Assembly: GCF_013111185.1 (NCBI RefSeq)
Contig: NZ_WVRE01000005.1
Span: 62,001 to 126,000 of the forward strand
DNA from: Ruegeria sp. HKCCD7303
Lineage (GTDB): Bacteria > Pseudomonadota > Alphaproteobacteria > Rhodobacterales > Rhodobacteraceae
Length of the DNA stretch: 64,000 nucleotides
Direction: 5' to 3'
Positions 35,604 to 46,445 of the stretch are shown in pieces; position 1 is the first letter of the stretch; each line of letters starts with the position of its first letter. The position numbers were made by a program, and so were the translations under genes. The notes beneath the pieces are model-generated. The model saw only the letters and a program-made list of their open reading frames with translations, was not told where the DNA came from and made no database searches.

Positions 35604-36185
35604 ATGAGCAGAATTCTTATCGTACTCTTCGGGGTGCTGCTTCTGGCATCCTGTGGGGGCGGCTCCAAACAGCCGCCCAGCAAATTAAATGACGCGTGCA
35701 GCATTGCGCGCGAAAAACCCGACTATATCAGGGCTTTCAAGAACACGGAACGTAAATGGGGTGTTCCCGTACACGTTCAGATGGCCACGATCTATCAGGA
35801 AAGCCGCTATCGCCACGATGCGCGCACCCCACACAGATATGTGTTGGGTGTGATCCCGATGGGGCGTCAAAGCAGTGCCTATGGCTATGGTCAGGCGTTG
35901 GATGGCACTTGGGAACAGTACCAGCGTGAAACCGGAAAACGCCGCGCCAAGCGGGATCGGATTCGCGACGCGTCAGACTTTATCGGCTGGTATATGAACA
36001 AAAGCTACGAACGTAACGGCATTCACCCGGCCGATACGCGCAATCAATACCTGGCTTATCACGAAGGCCATACCGGTTTCGCACGCGGCAGTTACAACAG
36101 CAAATCCTGGCTGTTGAACGTTGCGAATGATGTAGACGCGCGTGCGCAGCTATATCAGGCGCAGTTGTCAAACTGCCGGTACTGA
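35604..36185 (+). CDS. Transglycosylase SLT-domain lipoprotein
   Basis: A 193-residue lipoprotein: signal MSRILIVLFGVLLLAS followed by lipobox Cys17. The catalytic-type Glu66 is in TIYQESRYRHDA; SAYGYGQALDGTWEQYQ and YLAYHEGHTGFARG correspond to the rest of a divergent lysozyme-like SLT fold. It may cleave peptidoglycan at the membrane. ATG 35604 has GAGG near it; ATG 35595 just upstream is in frame and cannot be excluded. Confidence 0.85.
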   Translation: MSRILIVLFGVLLLASCGGGSKQPPSKLNDACSIAREKPDYIRAFKNTERKWGVPVHVQMATIYQESRYRHDARTPHRYVLGVIPMGRQSSAYGYGQALDGTWEQYQRETGKRRAKRDRIRDASDFIGWYMNKSYERNGIHPADTRNQYLAYHEGHTGFARGSYNSKSWLLNVANDVDARAQLYQAQLSNCRY

Positions 36186-36197
36186 CAAAGTTTGGCT

Positions 36198-36228
36198 CGG
36201 GTCAGCGATTGCCTGACCCGACCCTTTT
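36198..36228 (+). terminator. Terminator after the SLT lipoprotein gene
   Basis: CGGGTCAG (36198-36205) pairs with CTGACCCG (36213-36220), followed by ACCCTTTT. It overlaps the end of the convergent lolA gene. Confidence 0.75.
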
Positions 36229-36798
36229 ACTGTTCGAGAACAAACCCTGATCTAGGCGTCCGCCTTCAGTCAGAGCACCCAGAAGAACAGTTGTCTGTCC
36301 CCCCGCATTGTCGTGAATGACCCATTTGCGCAGTTCGACCGGGTCGTTTGTGAACATCAGCTCAATCCGTCCTGCTTCTGGGTTCTTTGGGTCTTGCGCC
36401 GTGACTACAGTGGCGGTGCCGTCAAAACTGTGCCCCACGACCATATTGGCCTGCCCCAAGTTCACATTCCGCGCCAGTACTATGGAAAGGGGTGTCCGCT
36501 TCAGCGGGTATTGCTCGGGCGGTTGGTTAGATTTCGGGTCAAAGATCTGTACGCTGCCGGAACGCGCAAGCACGACCGCACTGTTGGGTGGATCGTATTC
36601 GAACCGCATCTTGCCCGGGCGCTGCATCCACAGCTTACCGGTGCTCAGCGATCCATCGTCGTTCACTTGCGTGAAGGTCGTCTCAACCGTTTTCAATCCA
36701 TTAAGGTAATTCGAAATCTGCGACAGCGGCAGCTTATCCGCCGCCCATGCGGCAGGTGCGGCGAGTGTCAAAGCAAGGGCAAAAGCAATCTGTTTCAT
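36202..36798 (-). CDS. lolA: Outer-membrane lipoprotein carrier LolA
   Basis: A 198-residue periplasmic chaperone that takes lipoproteins from LolCDE to the outer membrane. The signal peptide MKQIAFALALTLAAPAAWA is cleaved before ADKL. LNGLKTVETTFTQVNDDGSL, GKLWMQRPGKMRFEYDPP and IELMFTNDP are LolA features. It follows ftsK by 39 bases on the same strand, a neighbourhood seen in many alphaproteobacteria. Confidence 0.93.
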   Translation of the reverse strand: MKQIAFALALTLAAPAAWAADKLPLSQISNYLNGLKTVETTFTQVNDDGSLSTGKLWMQRPGKMRFEYDPPNSAVVLARSGSVQIFDPKSNQPPEQYPLKRTPLSIVLARNVNLGQANMVVGHSFDGTATVVTAQDPKNPEAGRIELMFTNDPVELRKWVIHDNAGGQTTVLLGALTEGGRLDQGLFSNSKRVGSGNR

Positions 36799-36837
36799 GC
36801 CGTACAGATAGGCCTTCTGCCCTTGTTATTAAATATC

Positions 36838-39750
36838 TTACTGTTCAGGGACTAGGATTTCGCGTTTACCGACATGATTTGCCGCAGAAACAACGCCTTC
36901 GTCCTCCATCTGCTCAACGAGCCGGGCAGCCTTGTTGTAGCCAATGGCAAGTTTCCGCTGGATATACGAGGTCGAGCATTTGCGATCCTTGATCACAATC
37001 GCCACTGCCTGATCGTACAGAGCATCCTCACCGTTCGTGTTGCCACCGGTATTCAGACCCAGAACGGCATCGATGTTTTCTGCCTTTTCCTCGGCCGGGC
37101 CATCGACCACGCCGCTCATGTAATCGGGCGGGCCAAACTGCTTCAGGTGGTTGACGATTTCCTCGACCTCCTCGTCAGACACAAAAGGACCGTGGCAGCG
37201 GGTGATCTTGGCGCCACCCGCCATGTACAGCATATCGCCCTGCCCCAGCAGTTGTTCGGCACCCATCTCGCCCAAGATCGTGCGGCTATCGACTTTCGAT
37301 GTCACCTGGAACGAAATTCGCGTTGGGAAGTTTGCCTTGATCGTGCCGGTAATCACGTCAACCGACGGACGCTGCGTGGCCATGATAAGGTGAATGCCCG
37401 AGGCCCGCGCCATCTGCGCCAGACGCTGGATGCAGGCTTCGATTTCCTTGCCTGCGACCATCATCAGGTCGGCCATTTCGTCGACGATCACAACGATATA
37501 AGGCATCGCCTCGGGGGCGAATTCTTCGGTTTCAAAGGTCGGCTCGCCGGTCTCATCATCAAACCCGGTCTGCACCGTGCGGCTGAACATTTCGCCTTTG
37601 TCCAACGCGTCCTTCACACGGCCATTGTAGCCCGCGATGTTGCGGACGCCCATTTTGGACATCTTGCGATAGCGGTCTTCCATCTCACCCACGACCCATT
37701 TCAAGGCCACGACCGCCTTTTTCGGGTCGGTGACGACAGGGGACAGCAGATGCGGGATGCCATCATACACCGACAATTCCAGCATCTTCGGGTCGATCAT
37801 GATCAGGCGGCATTCATCCGGCGACAGCTTGTACAGCAGCGACAGGATCATGGTGTTGATCGCCACCGACTTACCCGAGCCGGTCGTACCTGCGATCAGC
37901 AGGTGAGGCATCTTGGCCAGGTTGGCCACAACGGATTCACCACCGATGTCCTTGCCCAGCGCCAGCGGCAGTGCGTGGTTGCCGTCGCCAAAGTCACGGC
38001 TGGCGAGGATTTCGCGCAAAACCACCATCTCGCGGTTTTCGTTCGGCAGTTCAATGCCGATGACAGAACGGCCCGGCAAGGTCGAAACCCGTGCCGACAG
38101 CGCCGACATGGAACGCGCAATGTCATCGGCCAGACCAATCACACGGCTGGCCTTCAGGCCCGGTGCCGGTTCCAGTTCGTACATGGTGACAACGGGACCG
38201 GGGCGCACGCTGACGATCTCACCTTTGACGCCATAGTCATCCAGCACGTTCTCCAGCATCCGCGCGTTTTCTTCCAACGCCTCATCACTCAGATGATGGC
38301 GTTGAATGCTGGCTGGGTTTGACAACAATCCCAGCGGGGGCAGTTCAAAATCCGAGTGCTTTTCTTCAAAAGACAACGCAGGTTGTGCCTCGGCCTGTGC
38401 GCGGCGCGACGGCGGCGGTGCGCGGCGCACCGGTTGCGCGACCACGGGTTTGCGCGGCTCCGCCACTGGGATCTTCATCGCAGGGCGCGACTGCGGCACG
38501 GGTTCCGCCATATCCTCAACAAGCGGTTCATCGTCCAGTTCGGGGTCCGGTGCATAATGGCCTTGGATCGCTTCGGGCGCATACTCGACCGGGGCCGGAT
38601 CATGCCACTCGGGTGCAGCACCTGCTGTCATCGGGGGTTCGGGCGGCAACCCGCTGGCGGTAACCGGTGGCTCGGCCGGCAATTCATCCGGCTGATGCGC
38701 ATTCAGGATCAACGGGTCGGGCCGACGGCCTCGGCCTTTGGTCAAAGGCAGGTTCGGATCCGGCTCGGGCGTCATCTCACCTGTTGCTACTTTGCGATTG
38801 CGCACAGCAGCCGAGATTTTTGAGCGGATGCGATCTTCGCCGGGCATTTCGTCAAAGCCCGCAATCGGTTCGGGATCGACCAACTCGGGCTCAGGCATCG
38901 GTTCCGGGCGGCGGATCAACGACGGCATACGCGCCAGCAGGCCGGTTTTGGGCGCAGGTTCGGGCTCTTCTTCCAGTTCTTCAAAGACGGGATCGCCGAA
39001 GGCGATGTCATCATTCAAAACAGGTTCCACCCGCGCGGCGCGGTGCTCTTTCCATTGCGCCTGTCGATCCCGAGCCGCCTGTGCAGTAGCCGAGGCACCA
39101 CGGCCCAGCAGATTCATCAGCAGGTCGTAGGCCATCACCAAACCCAAAAGGAACGCACGGAAGCCGCGTTTCACGTCGGCTTTGGTAAAGCCCAGAACAA
39201 AAATACCCAGCGCGATCATCCCGACCGCCATGGCCAGCGACATCAGCTTGACCAGAAAATGCGACGAGATCGGCAAAAGCGTCAGCAACGCGCCCATAAC
39301 CGTGTCGCCGAACAGACCACCCAGACCATAGCTGTGCGTCGCGCGCCATTCGGCACCGGGAACAAGGGTCGCAGCGTAGACCGAAACAACGGCAATCCAT
39401 ATCGGGGCAAAAATCAACCGGGCAATGGCGCGGTCTTCACCGAAATGACCCGCAAAACGCATACCCCAGCCGATCAGAACAAGGGCAACACCCCAGCTTC
39501 CCCAGCCCACAATCATGAAAAGGGGCGCTGCGATCGATGCGCCTATACGCCCCATCCAGTTCTGCACCGGCGCGTCGGTCGACACCATCCAGTTCGGATC
39601 ATCGGGCGTGTAGGACCAGATCATCGCCGCCGCAGCCAAACCCAGCAGGATCAGGGCGATGCCGATCAGTTCCTTGCTGCGCCGCTCCAAGGCGGCTTGC
39701 GTGGTGCTGTCCAACAATGGATCGCGATTGCGCGCGTTATATGATGCCAT
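36838..39750 (-). CDS. ftsK: DNA translocase FtsK
   Basis: A 970-residue septum-bound motor that pumps DNA for dimer resolution and chromosome segregation. About four N-terminal membrane helices (residues 25-190), a Pro/Glu/Ala-rich linker (about 200-430), then the RecA-like motor with Walker [13 protein letters not shown] and Walker B-like [14 protein letters not shown]. The C-terminal gamma winged helix ([20 protein letters not shown]) reads KOPS. ATG 39750 follows GAGGG; it is 14 bases after the dapC-like gene and co-transcribed with it. Confidence 0.96.
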   Translation of the reverse strand: MASYNARNRDPLLDSTTQAALERRSKELIGIALILLGLAAAAMIWSYTPDDPNWMVSTDAPVQNWMGRIGASIAAPLFMIVGWGSWGVALVLIGWGMRFAGHFGEDRAIARLIFAPIWIAVVSVYAATLVPGAEWRATHSYGLGGLFGDTVMGALLTLLPISSHFLVKLMSLAMAVGMIALGIFVLGFTKADVKRGFRAFLLGLVMAYDLLMNLLGRGASATAQAARDRQAQWKEHRAARVEPVLNDDIAFGDPVFEELEEEPEPAPKTGLLARMPSLIRRPEPMPEPELVDPEPIAGFDEMPGEDRIRSKISAAVRNRKVATGEMTPEPDPNLPLTKGRGRRPDPLILNAHQPDELPAEPPVTASGLPPEPPMTAGAAPEWHDPAPVEYAPEAIQGHYAPDPELDDEPLVEDMAEPVPQSRPAMKIPVAEPRKPVVAQPVRRAPPPSRRAQAEAQPALSFEEKHSDFELPPLGLLSNPASIQRHHLSDEALEENARMLENVLDDYGVKGEIVSVRPGPVVTMYELEPAPGLKASRVIGLADDIARSMSALSARVSTLPGRSVIGIELPNENREMVVLREILASRDFGDGNHALPLALGKDIGGESVVANLAKMPHLLIAGTTGSGKSVAINTMILSLLYKLSPDECRLIMIDPKMLELSVYDGIPHLLSPVVTDPKKAVVALKWVVGEMEDRYRKMSKMGVRNIAGYNGRVKDALDKGEMFSRTVQTGFDDETGEPTFETEEFAPEAMPYIVVIVDEMADLMMVAGKEIEACIQRLAQMARASGIHLIMATQRPSVDVITGTIKANFPTRISFQVTSKVDSRTILGEMGAEQLLGQGDMLYMAGGAKITRCHGPFVSDEEVEEIVNHLKQFGPPDYMSGVVDGPAEEKAENIDAVLGLNTGGNTNGEDALYDQAVAIVIKDRKCSTSYIQRKLAIGYNKAARLVEQMEDEGVVSAANHVGKREILVPEQ

Positions 39751-39764
39751 TTTGCCCTCGTACC

Positions 39765-40946
39765 TCACGAATAGATACAGTCGCGGAGTGTGATCAGACC
39801 ACGCTGCAACTCTATTTTTGGGGCTACCAATGCAACCCGGATAAAGCCTTTGCCCGGGCTATTCCCCGGATCACCTTGTGAAAGATATGCGCCCGGCAGG
39901 ACCCGAACCCCGGTGTCCTTCCAGACCTTCAATGCGGTGTCTTCGCCATTGTCGACCGGCAGCCACAAGAAGAACCCAGCCTCAGGCGACATGTATCCCT
40001 GCACGCCCGCGAAGACTTCATCCGCGATTGCGTATTTTTCCTGATAGAGCGCGCGGTTCTCGCGGACGTGTTCTTCATCTGCCCACACCTTTGCCGCGGC
40101 AGCCTGCAAGGGCAGCGGCAAAGGCGACCCGGCGTAGGTGCGCAATTGCTTGACCTGTTTGATCGTCTCCGGCCCGCCCGCGATCAGCCCCGACCGTAAC
40201 CCGGCCAGGTTCGAACGTTTGGAAAGCGAGTTGAACAGTGTGATCCGTTCAGGATCAGCGCCCAATTCTTGCGCGACGGTCAAAACGCCCGTCGGGGCCT
40301 TGTCCCGGTAAATCTCAGAATAGCATTCGTCGGCAAAAATGCGGAAATCGTATTGCTCGGCCAAACGGATCAGTTCGCCCCAGTAGTCACGCGAAGCAAC
40401 AGCCCCCTGCGGATTGGCAGGCGAACAGATATAGGCCACAGCGGTGCGATTCAGCACCTCCGCGGGCAGGCCGGCATAATCTGGCAGATGACCCGTTGCG
40501 TCGGTGGCGGGTACAAAATAGGGCTGCGCCCCGACCGAAAGCGAAGCGACCATGTAGACCTGATAAAACGGATTCGGGCACAGGACGATCGGTTGCTGGC
40601 CGTTCTTCTGTTCCGGACACAGCGCCATAGCGGCGTTGTAAAGCCCCTCACGGGTGCCGTTCAGCGCCATCACATTGGCATCCGGGTCCATCTGAACGCC
40701 ATAGCGGCGATGAATCCAATCCGTGATCGCACCACGCAGGTCTTCTGAACCTTCGTTTGGCGGATAGCCCTGAAACCCAGAGGCGTTTTCCATGATGACA
40801 TCCGTCACCCAGGCCGGAAAATCATGTGTGGGTGCGCCAATCGTCATGTGAACGACGTCACCGCCCGGCTGGTGATGATCCAACAGGGCGCGCAGACGCG
40901 AGAATGCATAAGCCGGTAGGTTCGAAAACCGCTCGGGGAAATCCAT
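39765..40946 (-). CDS. dapC: Class I/II aminotransferase, DapC-like
   Basis: A 393-residue fold-type-I PLP enzyme. The PLP lysine is in [15 protein letters not shown], and the Asp/Tyr pair in [10 protein letters not shown]. It resembles N-succinyl-diaminopimelate aminotransferase (DapC) of Bordetella and alphaproteobacteria, which would complement dapA in this window, though broad specificity is possible. It lies in the order amidase, dapC, ftsK, lolA on the minus strand. Its 5' leader holds the small hairpin at 40963. Confidence 0.82.
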   Translation of the reverse strand: MDFPERFSNLPAYAFSRLRALLDHHQPGGDVVHMTIGAPTHDFPAWVTDVIMENASGFQGYPPNEGSEDLRGAITDWIHRRYGVQMDPDANVMALNGTREGLYNAAMALCPEQKNGQQPIVLCPNPFYQVYMVASLSVGAQPYFVPATDATGHLPDYAGLPAEVLNRTAVAYICSPANPQGAVASRDYWGELIRLAEQYDFRIFADECYSEIYRDKAPTGVLTVAQELGADPERITLFNSLSKRSNLAGLRSGLIAGGPETIKQVKQLRTYAGSPLPLPLQAAAAKVWADEEHVRENRALYQEKYAIADEVFAGVQGYMSPEAGFFLWLPVDNGEDTALKVWKDTGVRVLPGAYLSQGDPGNSPGKGFIRVALVAPKIELQRGLITLRDCIYS

Positions 40947-40962
40947 AGTACTGCCTCAATAT

Positions 40963-40988
40963 CGGGGTCATTTACGCCCCGTTTTTTT
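40963..40988 (+). other. Hairpin with T7 tract antisense to the dapC leader
   Basis: CGGGG (40963-40967) and CCCCG (40977-40981) followed by seven T (40982-40988). Oriented as a plus-strand terminator, although all nearby genes are on the minus strand. In the dapC leader it appears as A7 then hairpin. The stem is only 5 bp. The rest of the 108-base gap holds CCTCTT/AAGAGG arms (41009-41031), a possible weak end for the amidase transcript. Confidence 0.4.
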
Positions 40989-41054
40989 GGCAGATTACAG
41001 CCCGGGCCCCTCTTCGTCCAGACAAAGAGGTTCCGAATCAGGGGATTGTGGCAT

Positions 41055-42383
41055 TCAGGCCAGTACCGCTTCTGCTGCTGAGCCCAGCCGCAAAAGGGCC
41101 TCTTCCGAGCCGGGATAACCCAACATCATCAACCCGCAACTGGGGGTTCCGGTGGGTAGGCTCAGCGCTGCAAGACCCATCAGATTGCCAATCCGCGTGT
41201 TGCGTAGGGCCAGTAGATTCTCGGTCACGTAGTAGTCGTGGTCGCTCATCAACCGTTCCAGATTAGGCGGCAGAATCGGGGCCGTGGGGGCCAGAACCGC
41301 ATCAAAACCGGCGGTTGCTGCGTCCCATGCGGTGCGGCAAGCCTTGAGCTTGGACCAGGCGGCCACATAGTCGGGGCCAGAGAATCCCATGCCAATACGG
41401 AACCGTTCAAGAATCTCAGGATACATCGCTTCGGGATTGGCTTCGATCACATCGCGCCACAGCCCATAGGCCTCGGTCGTGTAAACGATGCTGGTCAGGG
41501 TCATGGCCTCGTTCAGCGCAGGCACCTCTAAAGGCACGATTTCAGCCCCCGCATCCGCAAGTTTTGCAAGGGCATCCTCATATGCCTTACCCGGTGTGTC
41601 ACGCAGATCGTCCTTGGCGATGTTCTGCAAATCGGCAAAGCGCCGGCCTTTCAGCGACGCACCGCGCAGATCGGCTGGCGTTCCACCCTCAAGCAGAGCC
41701 AGCATATGCGCTGCGTCCGCGACTGACCGCGCCAGAGGCCCGACCGTATCAAACCGCAAGCAGAGCGGCACCACACCTTCCAGGCTCAGCCGCCCGACAG
41801 TGGTTTTCAATCCCACAAGGTCATTCCACGCCGCCGGAATACGCACCGACCCGCCCGTGTCCGATCCAATTCCACAAGCCGCCAAACCCCACGCAACCGA
41901 AGCCGCAGCCCCTGAAGACGACCCACCGGGGACAGCGGCTTCATCATGAACGCAAGGCGGCGTTTCGGTAATCGGGTTAAGACCCAGACCAGAGAATGCC
42001 AGCTCACTCATATGCGTTTTGCCTAGACAGACGGTGCCCATCTGAGTCGCATTGCGCAACACCAGCGCATCCGCATCCGGCACACGATCTTTTAGCAGCG
42101 CCGAACCCGCCTCGGTCACAGTGCCCGCTGTGTCGAATAGGTCTTTCCAACTGATCGGAACGCCGTCCAGCAAAGACCGACGCAGGCCCAGTTTGGCGCG
42201 TTGCTGGGCTGCTTCAGCCTCGGACCGGGCGCGGTCGTGGGTGACGCGGGCATAGATGCGGTCCCGATGCGGATGAGAGTCGATGGCTGACAGGTAGGTT
42301 TCCGTCAGCTCAACCGGGTCAATCTGACCCATCCCAATGCCACGGCCCAAATCACACGCGGTCATGGTCAACCAATCCTGCAT
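41055..42383 (-). CDS. Amidase signature family protein
   Basis: A 442-residue amidase with the Ser-cisSer-Lys triad: Lys80 (ISWKDLFD), Ser155-157 (GGSSSGAAAS) and Ser179 (SDTGGSVRIPAA). Family members hydrolyse small amides or act as GatA; there is no gatB or gatC here and the C-terminus is not GatA-like. ATG 42383 follows AGGAGGGG. The gene is divergent from the ubiH-like gene with 52 bases between. Substrate unknown. Confidence 0.9.
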   Translation of the reverse strand: MQDWLTMTACDLGRGIGMGQIDPVELTETYLSAIDSHPHRDRIYARVTHDRARSEAEAAQQRAKLGLRRSLLDGVPISWKDLFDTAGTVTEAGSALLKDRVPDADALVLRNATQMGTVCLGKTHMSELAFSGLGLNPITETPPCVHDEAAVPGGSSSGAAASVAWGLAACGIGSDTGGSVRIPAAWNDLVGLKTTVGRLSLEGVVPLCLRFDTVGPLARSVADAAHMLALLEGGTPADLRGASLKGRRFADLQNIAKDDLRDTPGKAYEDALAKLADAGAEIVPLEVPALNEAMTLTSIVYTTEAYGLWRDVIEANPEAMYPEILERFRIGMGFSGPDYVAAWSKLKACRTAWDAATAGFDAVLAPTAPILPPNLERLMSDHDYYVTENLLALRNTRIGNLMGLAALSLPTGTPSCGLMMLGYPGSEEALLRLGSAAEAVLA

Positions 42384-42435
42384 CTCACCCCTCCTGATTT
42401 TTCGGCTTTGGGTGACGGTAGCGACAGGACTGCAC

Positions 42436-43698
42436 ATGGACAATCCCGAAAGGGCGCGCATATTGCAGGGCATGACACAGGCATCTGACATTCTGATTGT
42501 GGGCGGCGGGCTGAACGGCCCAGCCTTGGCGCTGGCACTGGCACAAACCGGGCACTCGGTCACGGTGATTGATGCGCTGGCGGAAAAGGTTCGCAAGAAT
42601 GCGGCATTTGACGGTCGTGCCTATGCGCTGGCCCTGGCGTCGCAACGGCTGCTGGATGCGATCGGCGTATGGGATCGCGTTGCTGAACACGCTCAGCCAA
42701 TGCTGGAAATCAAGGTCACAGATGGCCATGCCGGAACAGGGCCATCGCCGTTTTTCATGCATTTTGATCATGCCGAGATCGAAGAAGGCCCGATGGGGTA
42801 TATGGTCGAAGACCGCCATCTGCGCCGCGCTTTTCTGGACGCAATGGCAGAGGCGCCGCGCATCTCCCAGATAAGCGGTAAGACAGTTGTATCCCAACAA
42901 GCCGACGCCACCGAAGTGACCTTAACGTTGGACGACGGCACAACCGTGGGCGGCGGCCTGCTGGTTGGGTGCGACGGCCGCCGCAGTGACACCGCGTCAC
43001 GGGCGGGTATTAAACGCACCGGTTGGGATTATGGTCAGACCGCGCTGGTCTGTGCCATCGAACATGATCTGCCGCACAATGGCATTGCCCATCAGTTCTT
43101 CATGCCCCCCGGTCCGCTTGCGATTCTGCCGCTGACCGGAAACCGCAGCTCTATCGTCTGGAGTGAGCGTACCGAGGCTGCAGCACGGATCAACGCCATG
43201 TCTGAAGAAGATTATCTGCAAGTGCTACGCCCAAGGTTCGGCGATTTCCTGGGTGATATCCGTCTGGCAGGCGACCGTTTCACATACCCGCTGAACCTGA
43301 CCATCGCCAATTCCTTCATCAGTGACCGCATGGCACTGGTCGGCGATGCCGCGCACGGGATGCACCCAATTGCAGGCCAAGGGCTAAATGCCGGCCTGCG
43401 CGACGTCGGCGCATTGGCCGAGGTTCTGACACTGGCCGGGCGGCGCGGCGAGGATATCGGCTCGGTCATAGTGTTGGAGCGCTATCAGGAATGGCGCCGC
43501 TTTGACACCGCCTCGCTTGCGATGGCGACGGATGTCTTCAACAAGCTGTTTTCCAACGATAACCCCCTGCTGCGCCTCGGGCGGGATATTGGAATGGGAA
43601 TTGTCGGGTCATTGCCCGGATTGCGCCGTGGCTTCGTTCGTGAGGCCGCAGGATTGACCGGAGATCTGCCCAAGCTGTTGCAAGGGCGAGCTATCTAG
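42436..43698 (+). CDS. UbiH/UbiF-family FAD monooxygenase (ubiquinone biosynthesis)
   Basis: A flavin hydroxylase of about 420 residues. FAD-binding [17 protein letters not shown], the DG motif ([11 protein letters not shown]) and [21 protein letters not shown] are all visible. Members hydroxylate the ubiquinone ring, and alphaproteobacteria use one to three such enzymes with varied regiospecificity, so the position cannot be stated. ATG 42436 has AGGA at six bases; an in-frame ATG at 42472 gives the N-terminus more usual for the family but has a poor site. It overlaps trm112 by four bases at its 3' end. Confidence 0.88.
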   Translation: MDNPERARILQGMTQASDILIVGGGLNGPALALALAQTGHSVTVIDALAEKVRKNAAFDGRAYALALASQRLLDAIGVWDRVAEHAQPMLEIKVTDGHAGTGPSPFFMHFDHAEIEEGPMGYMVEDRHLRRAFLDAMAEAPRISQISGKTVVSQQADATEVTLTLDDGTTVGGGLLVGCDGRRSDTASRAGIKRTGWDYGQTALVCAIEHDLPHNGIAHQFFMPPGPLAILPLTGNRSSIVWSERTEAAARINAMSEEDYLQVLRPRFGDFLGDIRLAGDRFTYPLNLTIANSFISDRMALVGDAAHGMHPIAGQGLNAGLRDVGALAEVLTLAGRRGEDIGSVIVLERYQEWRRFDTASLAMATDVFNKLFSNDNPLLRLGRDIGMGIVGSLPGLRRGFVREAAGLTGDLPKLLQGRAI

Positions 43699-43880
43699 TC
43701 GAGCTGCCGCGCCTCATCGATCAACATGACCGGGATCCCGTTGCGGATGGGAAAGGCCAACCCGGCAGCTTTGGACACCAGCTCTTGTTTTTCTGCGTCA
43801 TAACGCAACGTTGTGTGTGTCTGCGGGCAGATCAGCGCTTCGAGCATACGGCGGTCGAAAGCGTGGTCAGTGTCAGTCAT
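43695..43880 (-). CDS. Trm112-family (YcaR-like) small protein
   Basis: A 61-residue protein of the Trm112/UPF0434 family. [16 protein letters not shown] and [14 protein letters not shown] are the family segments. Eukaryotic Trm112 activates methyltransferases; the bacterial role is unproven. Only one of the zinc-type Cys residues (Cys18) is present, so it probably binds no zinc. It overlaps the upstream Lon-domain gene by four bases (ATGA). Confidence 0.88.
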   Translation of the reverse strand: MTDTDHAFDRRMLEALICPQTHTTLRYDAEKQELVSKAAGLAFPIRNGIPVMLIDEARQLD

Positions 43881-44518
43881 TGCAGTTTTTCCTCGTTTGA
43901 TCCGCCGCGCATGGCGAATTCAATCAGCGTCACCAGCGTCTCGCGCCGGGTGCGCAGGCAGGGGGCCTCCAAAAGAGCTTGTTTTTCTTCGGGATCGAAA
44001 TCCAAAAGCATAGACAATGAGTTCACAAGCAACTCATCTTCAGCGTCTTTCATTGACTCCCAATCGGTCGACAATTGCCGGGACAAAAAGAAACGTTCCA
44101 GAAGGGTCAGGAATTTCGGGCGATTGAACCCGTCGTCTTTCTCGGCCTTACCAAGATCGCGATCAAATCCATCCCACGAGACAGCACACCGGCGATAGGG
44201 TGTGAACGCGTCCAACTCTGACACAATTCGGAAGCGGGACACTCCGGTCAGCGTGATCAGATACCGGCCGTCTTCTGTTTCGGAAAACTGCGTCACCCGC
44301 CCCGCACAGCCAATACGGTGCAGCTTGTTCTCGTCGCTGACCGATGGGTTCGGCTGAACCATCGCGATCAGCCTTTCCTTGGTTTTCAGCGCATCGTCCA
44401 GCATCTGTAGATAGCGCGGCTCGAAGATGTGCAGAGGCAAAGGCGACCGGGGCAATAGCAGTGCCCCGGGCAATGGAAAAACGGATACCGTATCCGGCAA
44501 GTCGGCGGGATGAATCAT
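43877..44518 (-). CDS. Lon substrate-binding-domain protein
   Basis: A 213-residue protein consisting of the N-terminal substrate-binding domain of Lon, with neither the ATPase nor the protease domain. [26 protein letters not shown] at residues 10-35 is the domain's first strand and helix. It is co-transcribed with trm112 and follows the thioredoxin gene by 27 bases. Function is unknown; an adaptor or chaperone role is a guess from the domain. Confidence 0.88.
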   Translation of the reverse strand: MIHPADLPDTVSVFPLPGALLLPRSPLPLHIFEPRYLQMLDDALKTKERLIAMVQPNPSVSDENKLHRIGCAGRVTQFSETEDGRYLITLTGVSRFRIVSELDAFTPYRRCAVSWDGFDRDLGKAEKDDGFNRPKFLTLLERFFLSRQLSTDWESMKDAEDELLVNSLSMLLDFDPEEKQALLEAPCLRTRRETLVTLIEFAMRGGSNEEKLQ

Positions 44519-44545
44519 GTACCCAATTCTAGCTCTGATCGGGGA

Positions 44546-45460
44546 TTAGGCAAATATCATCGAGCTGAGTTTGCGGCGACCGTTCAGAACAATCGGATCA
44601 TTGGGCTTGAGTGCATCAAAGATAGTAAAAAGCTGGGTTTTGGCCGCGCCGTCATTCCATTCGCGATCCCGGCGGAACAGCTCCAACAGTTGCGCCACAG
44701 CCTCTTCCACATCGCCGTTCGCATGCAGGGCCTGGGCCAGATCGAACCGGGCTTGGTGGTTGCCTGGATCAGCCTCAACAGCAGCCGTCAACTCGGCGAC
44801 GGGGCCTGCATCCGCGGCCTGTTTGGCCAGCGCAAGTTGTGCATGTGCAGCCTCCAGCTCGGCGGATGTCGAAATCTCAGCTGGGGCGCCATTCAGAATC
44901 GCCTCGGCCTGTTCCAGATCGCCGGTTGCGATATGTGCCCGCACCAAACCGCCATAGGCTGCTGCGTGGTTCGGGTCTTCACCCAGAATGGCCGCAAAAG
45001 TTTGCGCCGCGTCCGCAGCCGCGCCTTCGGTCAGCATTTCCTCGGCGGCTTGCACTGCATCATCCAACTGGCCGCCCGGGCTTTCACCGCCAGCCGCTTC
45101 GATCACACGGTCGACAAACGCCTTGATCTCGGACCCTGGCAGCGCGCCCTGAAACCCATCGACCGGTTGGCCCTTGAAAAAGGCATAGACGGTTGGGATC
45201 GACTGAATCCGCATTTGCGAGGCGATCATCTGCGCCTCATCCACGTTGATCTTGACCATCTTCACCGCGCCTTTCGCGGCGGTAACAGCCTCTTCCAGCA
45301 TCGGGCCCAACGTTTTGCACGGACCACACCAGGGTGCCCAGAAGTCAACAATTACTGGCGTTTCCTGCGAAGCTTCGACCACGTCGGCCATGAAAGTGGC
45401 CTCGCTCCCGTCTTTGATCAGATCGGTGGCGGGGGAATCTGCGCCGTTCAGAAGGTCCAT
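44546..45460 (-). CDS. cnoX: CnoX-like thioredoxin/TPR protein
   Basis: A 304-residue protein: a thioredoxin domain (residues 1-115) with the redox site Cys45-Gly-Pro-Cys48 in WAPWCGPCK, then TPR-like helices to the end. This is the architecture of CnoX (YbbN), a redox chaperone that hands clients to GroEL or DnaK. Unlike E. coli CnoX, the CxxC is intact, so it may also reduce disulfides, as known for the Caulobacter homologue. ATG 45460 is preferred over GTG 45469, though the ribosome-binding site is weak for both. Confidence 0.88.
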   Translation of the reverse strand: MDLLNGADSPATDLIKDGSEATFMADVVEASQETPVIVDFWAPWCGPCKTLGPMLEEAVTAAKGAVKMVKINVDEAQMIASQMRIQSIPTVYAFFKGQPVDGFQGALPGSEIKAFVDRVIEAAGGESPGGQLDDAVQAAEEMLTEGAAADAAQTFAAILGEDPNHAAAYGGLVRAHIATGDLEQAEAILNGAPAEISTSAELEAAHAQLALAKQAADAGPVAELTAAVEADPGNHQARFDLAQALHANGDVEEAVAQLLELFRRDREWNDGAAKTQLFTIFDALKPNDPIVLNGRRKLSSMIFA

Positions 45461-45535
45461 GGCAATCACTCTTTCGTTCGAACTTGCGCCCTATATGCAA
45501 TCGCTTGCCGCAGAAACCAAGGGCAGAGTTACATC

Positions 45536-46324
45536 TCAGACGTCAAAGGTCGCAAAGACCGGAGCATGATCGCTGGGCTTTTCCCACCCGCGCGCGTCCC
45601 GCAGGATGCGGCTGGAATGGCCCGCGTTGGAAATATCCGGCGTGGCCCAGACATGATCCAGCCGCCGCCCTTTATCGGCTGCGTCCCAATCGCGCGCCCG
45701 ATAAGACCACCAGCTGTACAGCTGACCCTCAGGTATATCCTGCCGCGTAATGTCGACCCAACCACCTGCGTCCTGTGTTTCGGCCAGGTGCTCAACCTCG
45801 ATCGGTGTGTGCGAGACAACCTTGAGCAGTTGTTTATGCGACCAGACATCGTCTTCACGCGGTGCGATGTTCAGATCGCCGACCAGTATGGATTTCTCGG
45901 GCTTCTCCGCATGGAACCAGTCGCGCATTTCGGTGAGGTAGTCGAGCTTCTGGCCGAATTTCTCATTCACCTCCCGATCCGGCACGTCACCACCTGCCGG
46001 GACATAGAAGTTGTGGATGGTGACACCATTCTCCAACCGCCCGGCAATATGGCGGGCGTGGCCAAGACCGGCGAAGTCCTTGTCGCCCACCTCTTCCATC
46101 GGCAGGCGCGACAGGATCGCGACGCCGTTATAGCCCTTCTGACCGCGTGCAACCATGTGGGTATAGCCCAGCTCGGCAAACCCTTCGGTCGGGATCTTTT
46201 CGACAGGTGATTTACACTCCTGCAGGCACAAAACATCCGGCGCTTCTTCCTGCAACAATTTCAATACGATAGGCTCGCGAAGGCGGACCGAGTTGATGTT
46301 CCAGGTGGCAAGGGTGAAGGGCAT
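45536..46324 (-). CDS. xthA: Exodeoxyribonuclease III
   Basis: A 262-residue AP endonuclease and 3' exonuclease in base-excision repair. LATWNINSVRLR, DVLCLQECK, NFYVPAGGD, VGDLNIAPREDD, RRLDHVW and SDHAPVFATF are the EEP-fold catalytic motifs, all intact. The start at 46324 is the standard MPFTLATWN. It is probably in the same direction as, and possibly read into, cnoX 75 bases on. Confidence 0.95.
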   Translation of the reverse strand: MPFTLATWNINSVRLREPIVLKLLQEEAPDVLCLQECKSPVEKIPTEGFAELGYTHMVARGQKGYNGVAILSRLPMEEVGDKDFAGLGHARHIAGRLENGVTIHNFYVPAGGDVPDREVNEKFGQKLDYLTEMRDWFHAEKPEKSILVGDLNIAPREDDVWSHKQLLKVVSHTPIEVEHLAETQDAGGWVDITRQDIPEGQLYSWWSYRARDWDAADKGRRLDHVWATPDISNAGHSSRILRDARGWEKPSDHAPVFATFDV

Positions 46325-46445
46325 GGGGGATTCCTTTGTCGCGGTTGGACGGAGGTTAGCGTGGTGTGGGATGGGGTGCCATGGGAAAAGGCCCCAAAAA
46401 GCCAGGTCAATGAGCGACCGCTATGCGGACGAAGCCGCCGTTCAA

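Noticed and set aside
36874..38322. Plus-strand open frame of 482 codons
   Set aside because: Antisense to the FtsK motor domain; His/Arg-rich shadow composition.
41055..42383. Amidase as GatA (Glu-tRNA amidotransferase)
   Set aside because: No gatB or gatC nearby and the length and C-terminus are not those of GatA.
44510..46210. Plus-strand open frame of 566 codons
   Set aside because: It runs antisense to cnoX and xthA, both of which have intact active sites; it is a GC-bias shadow.
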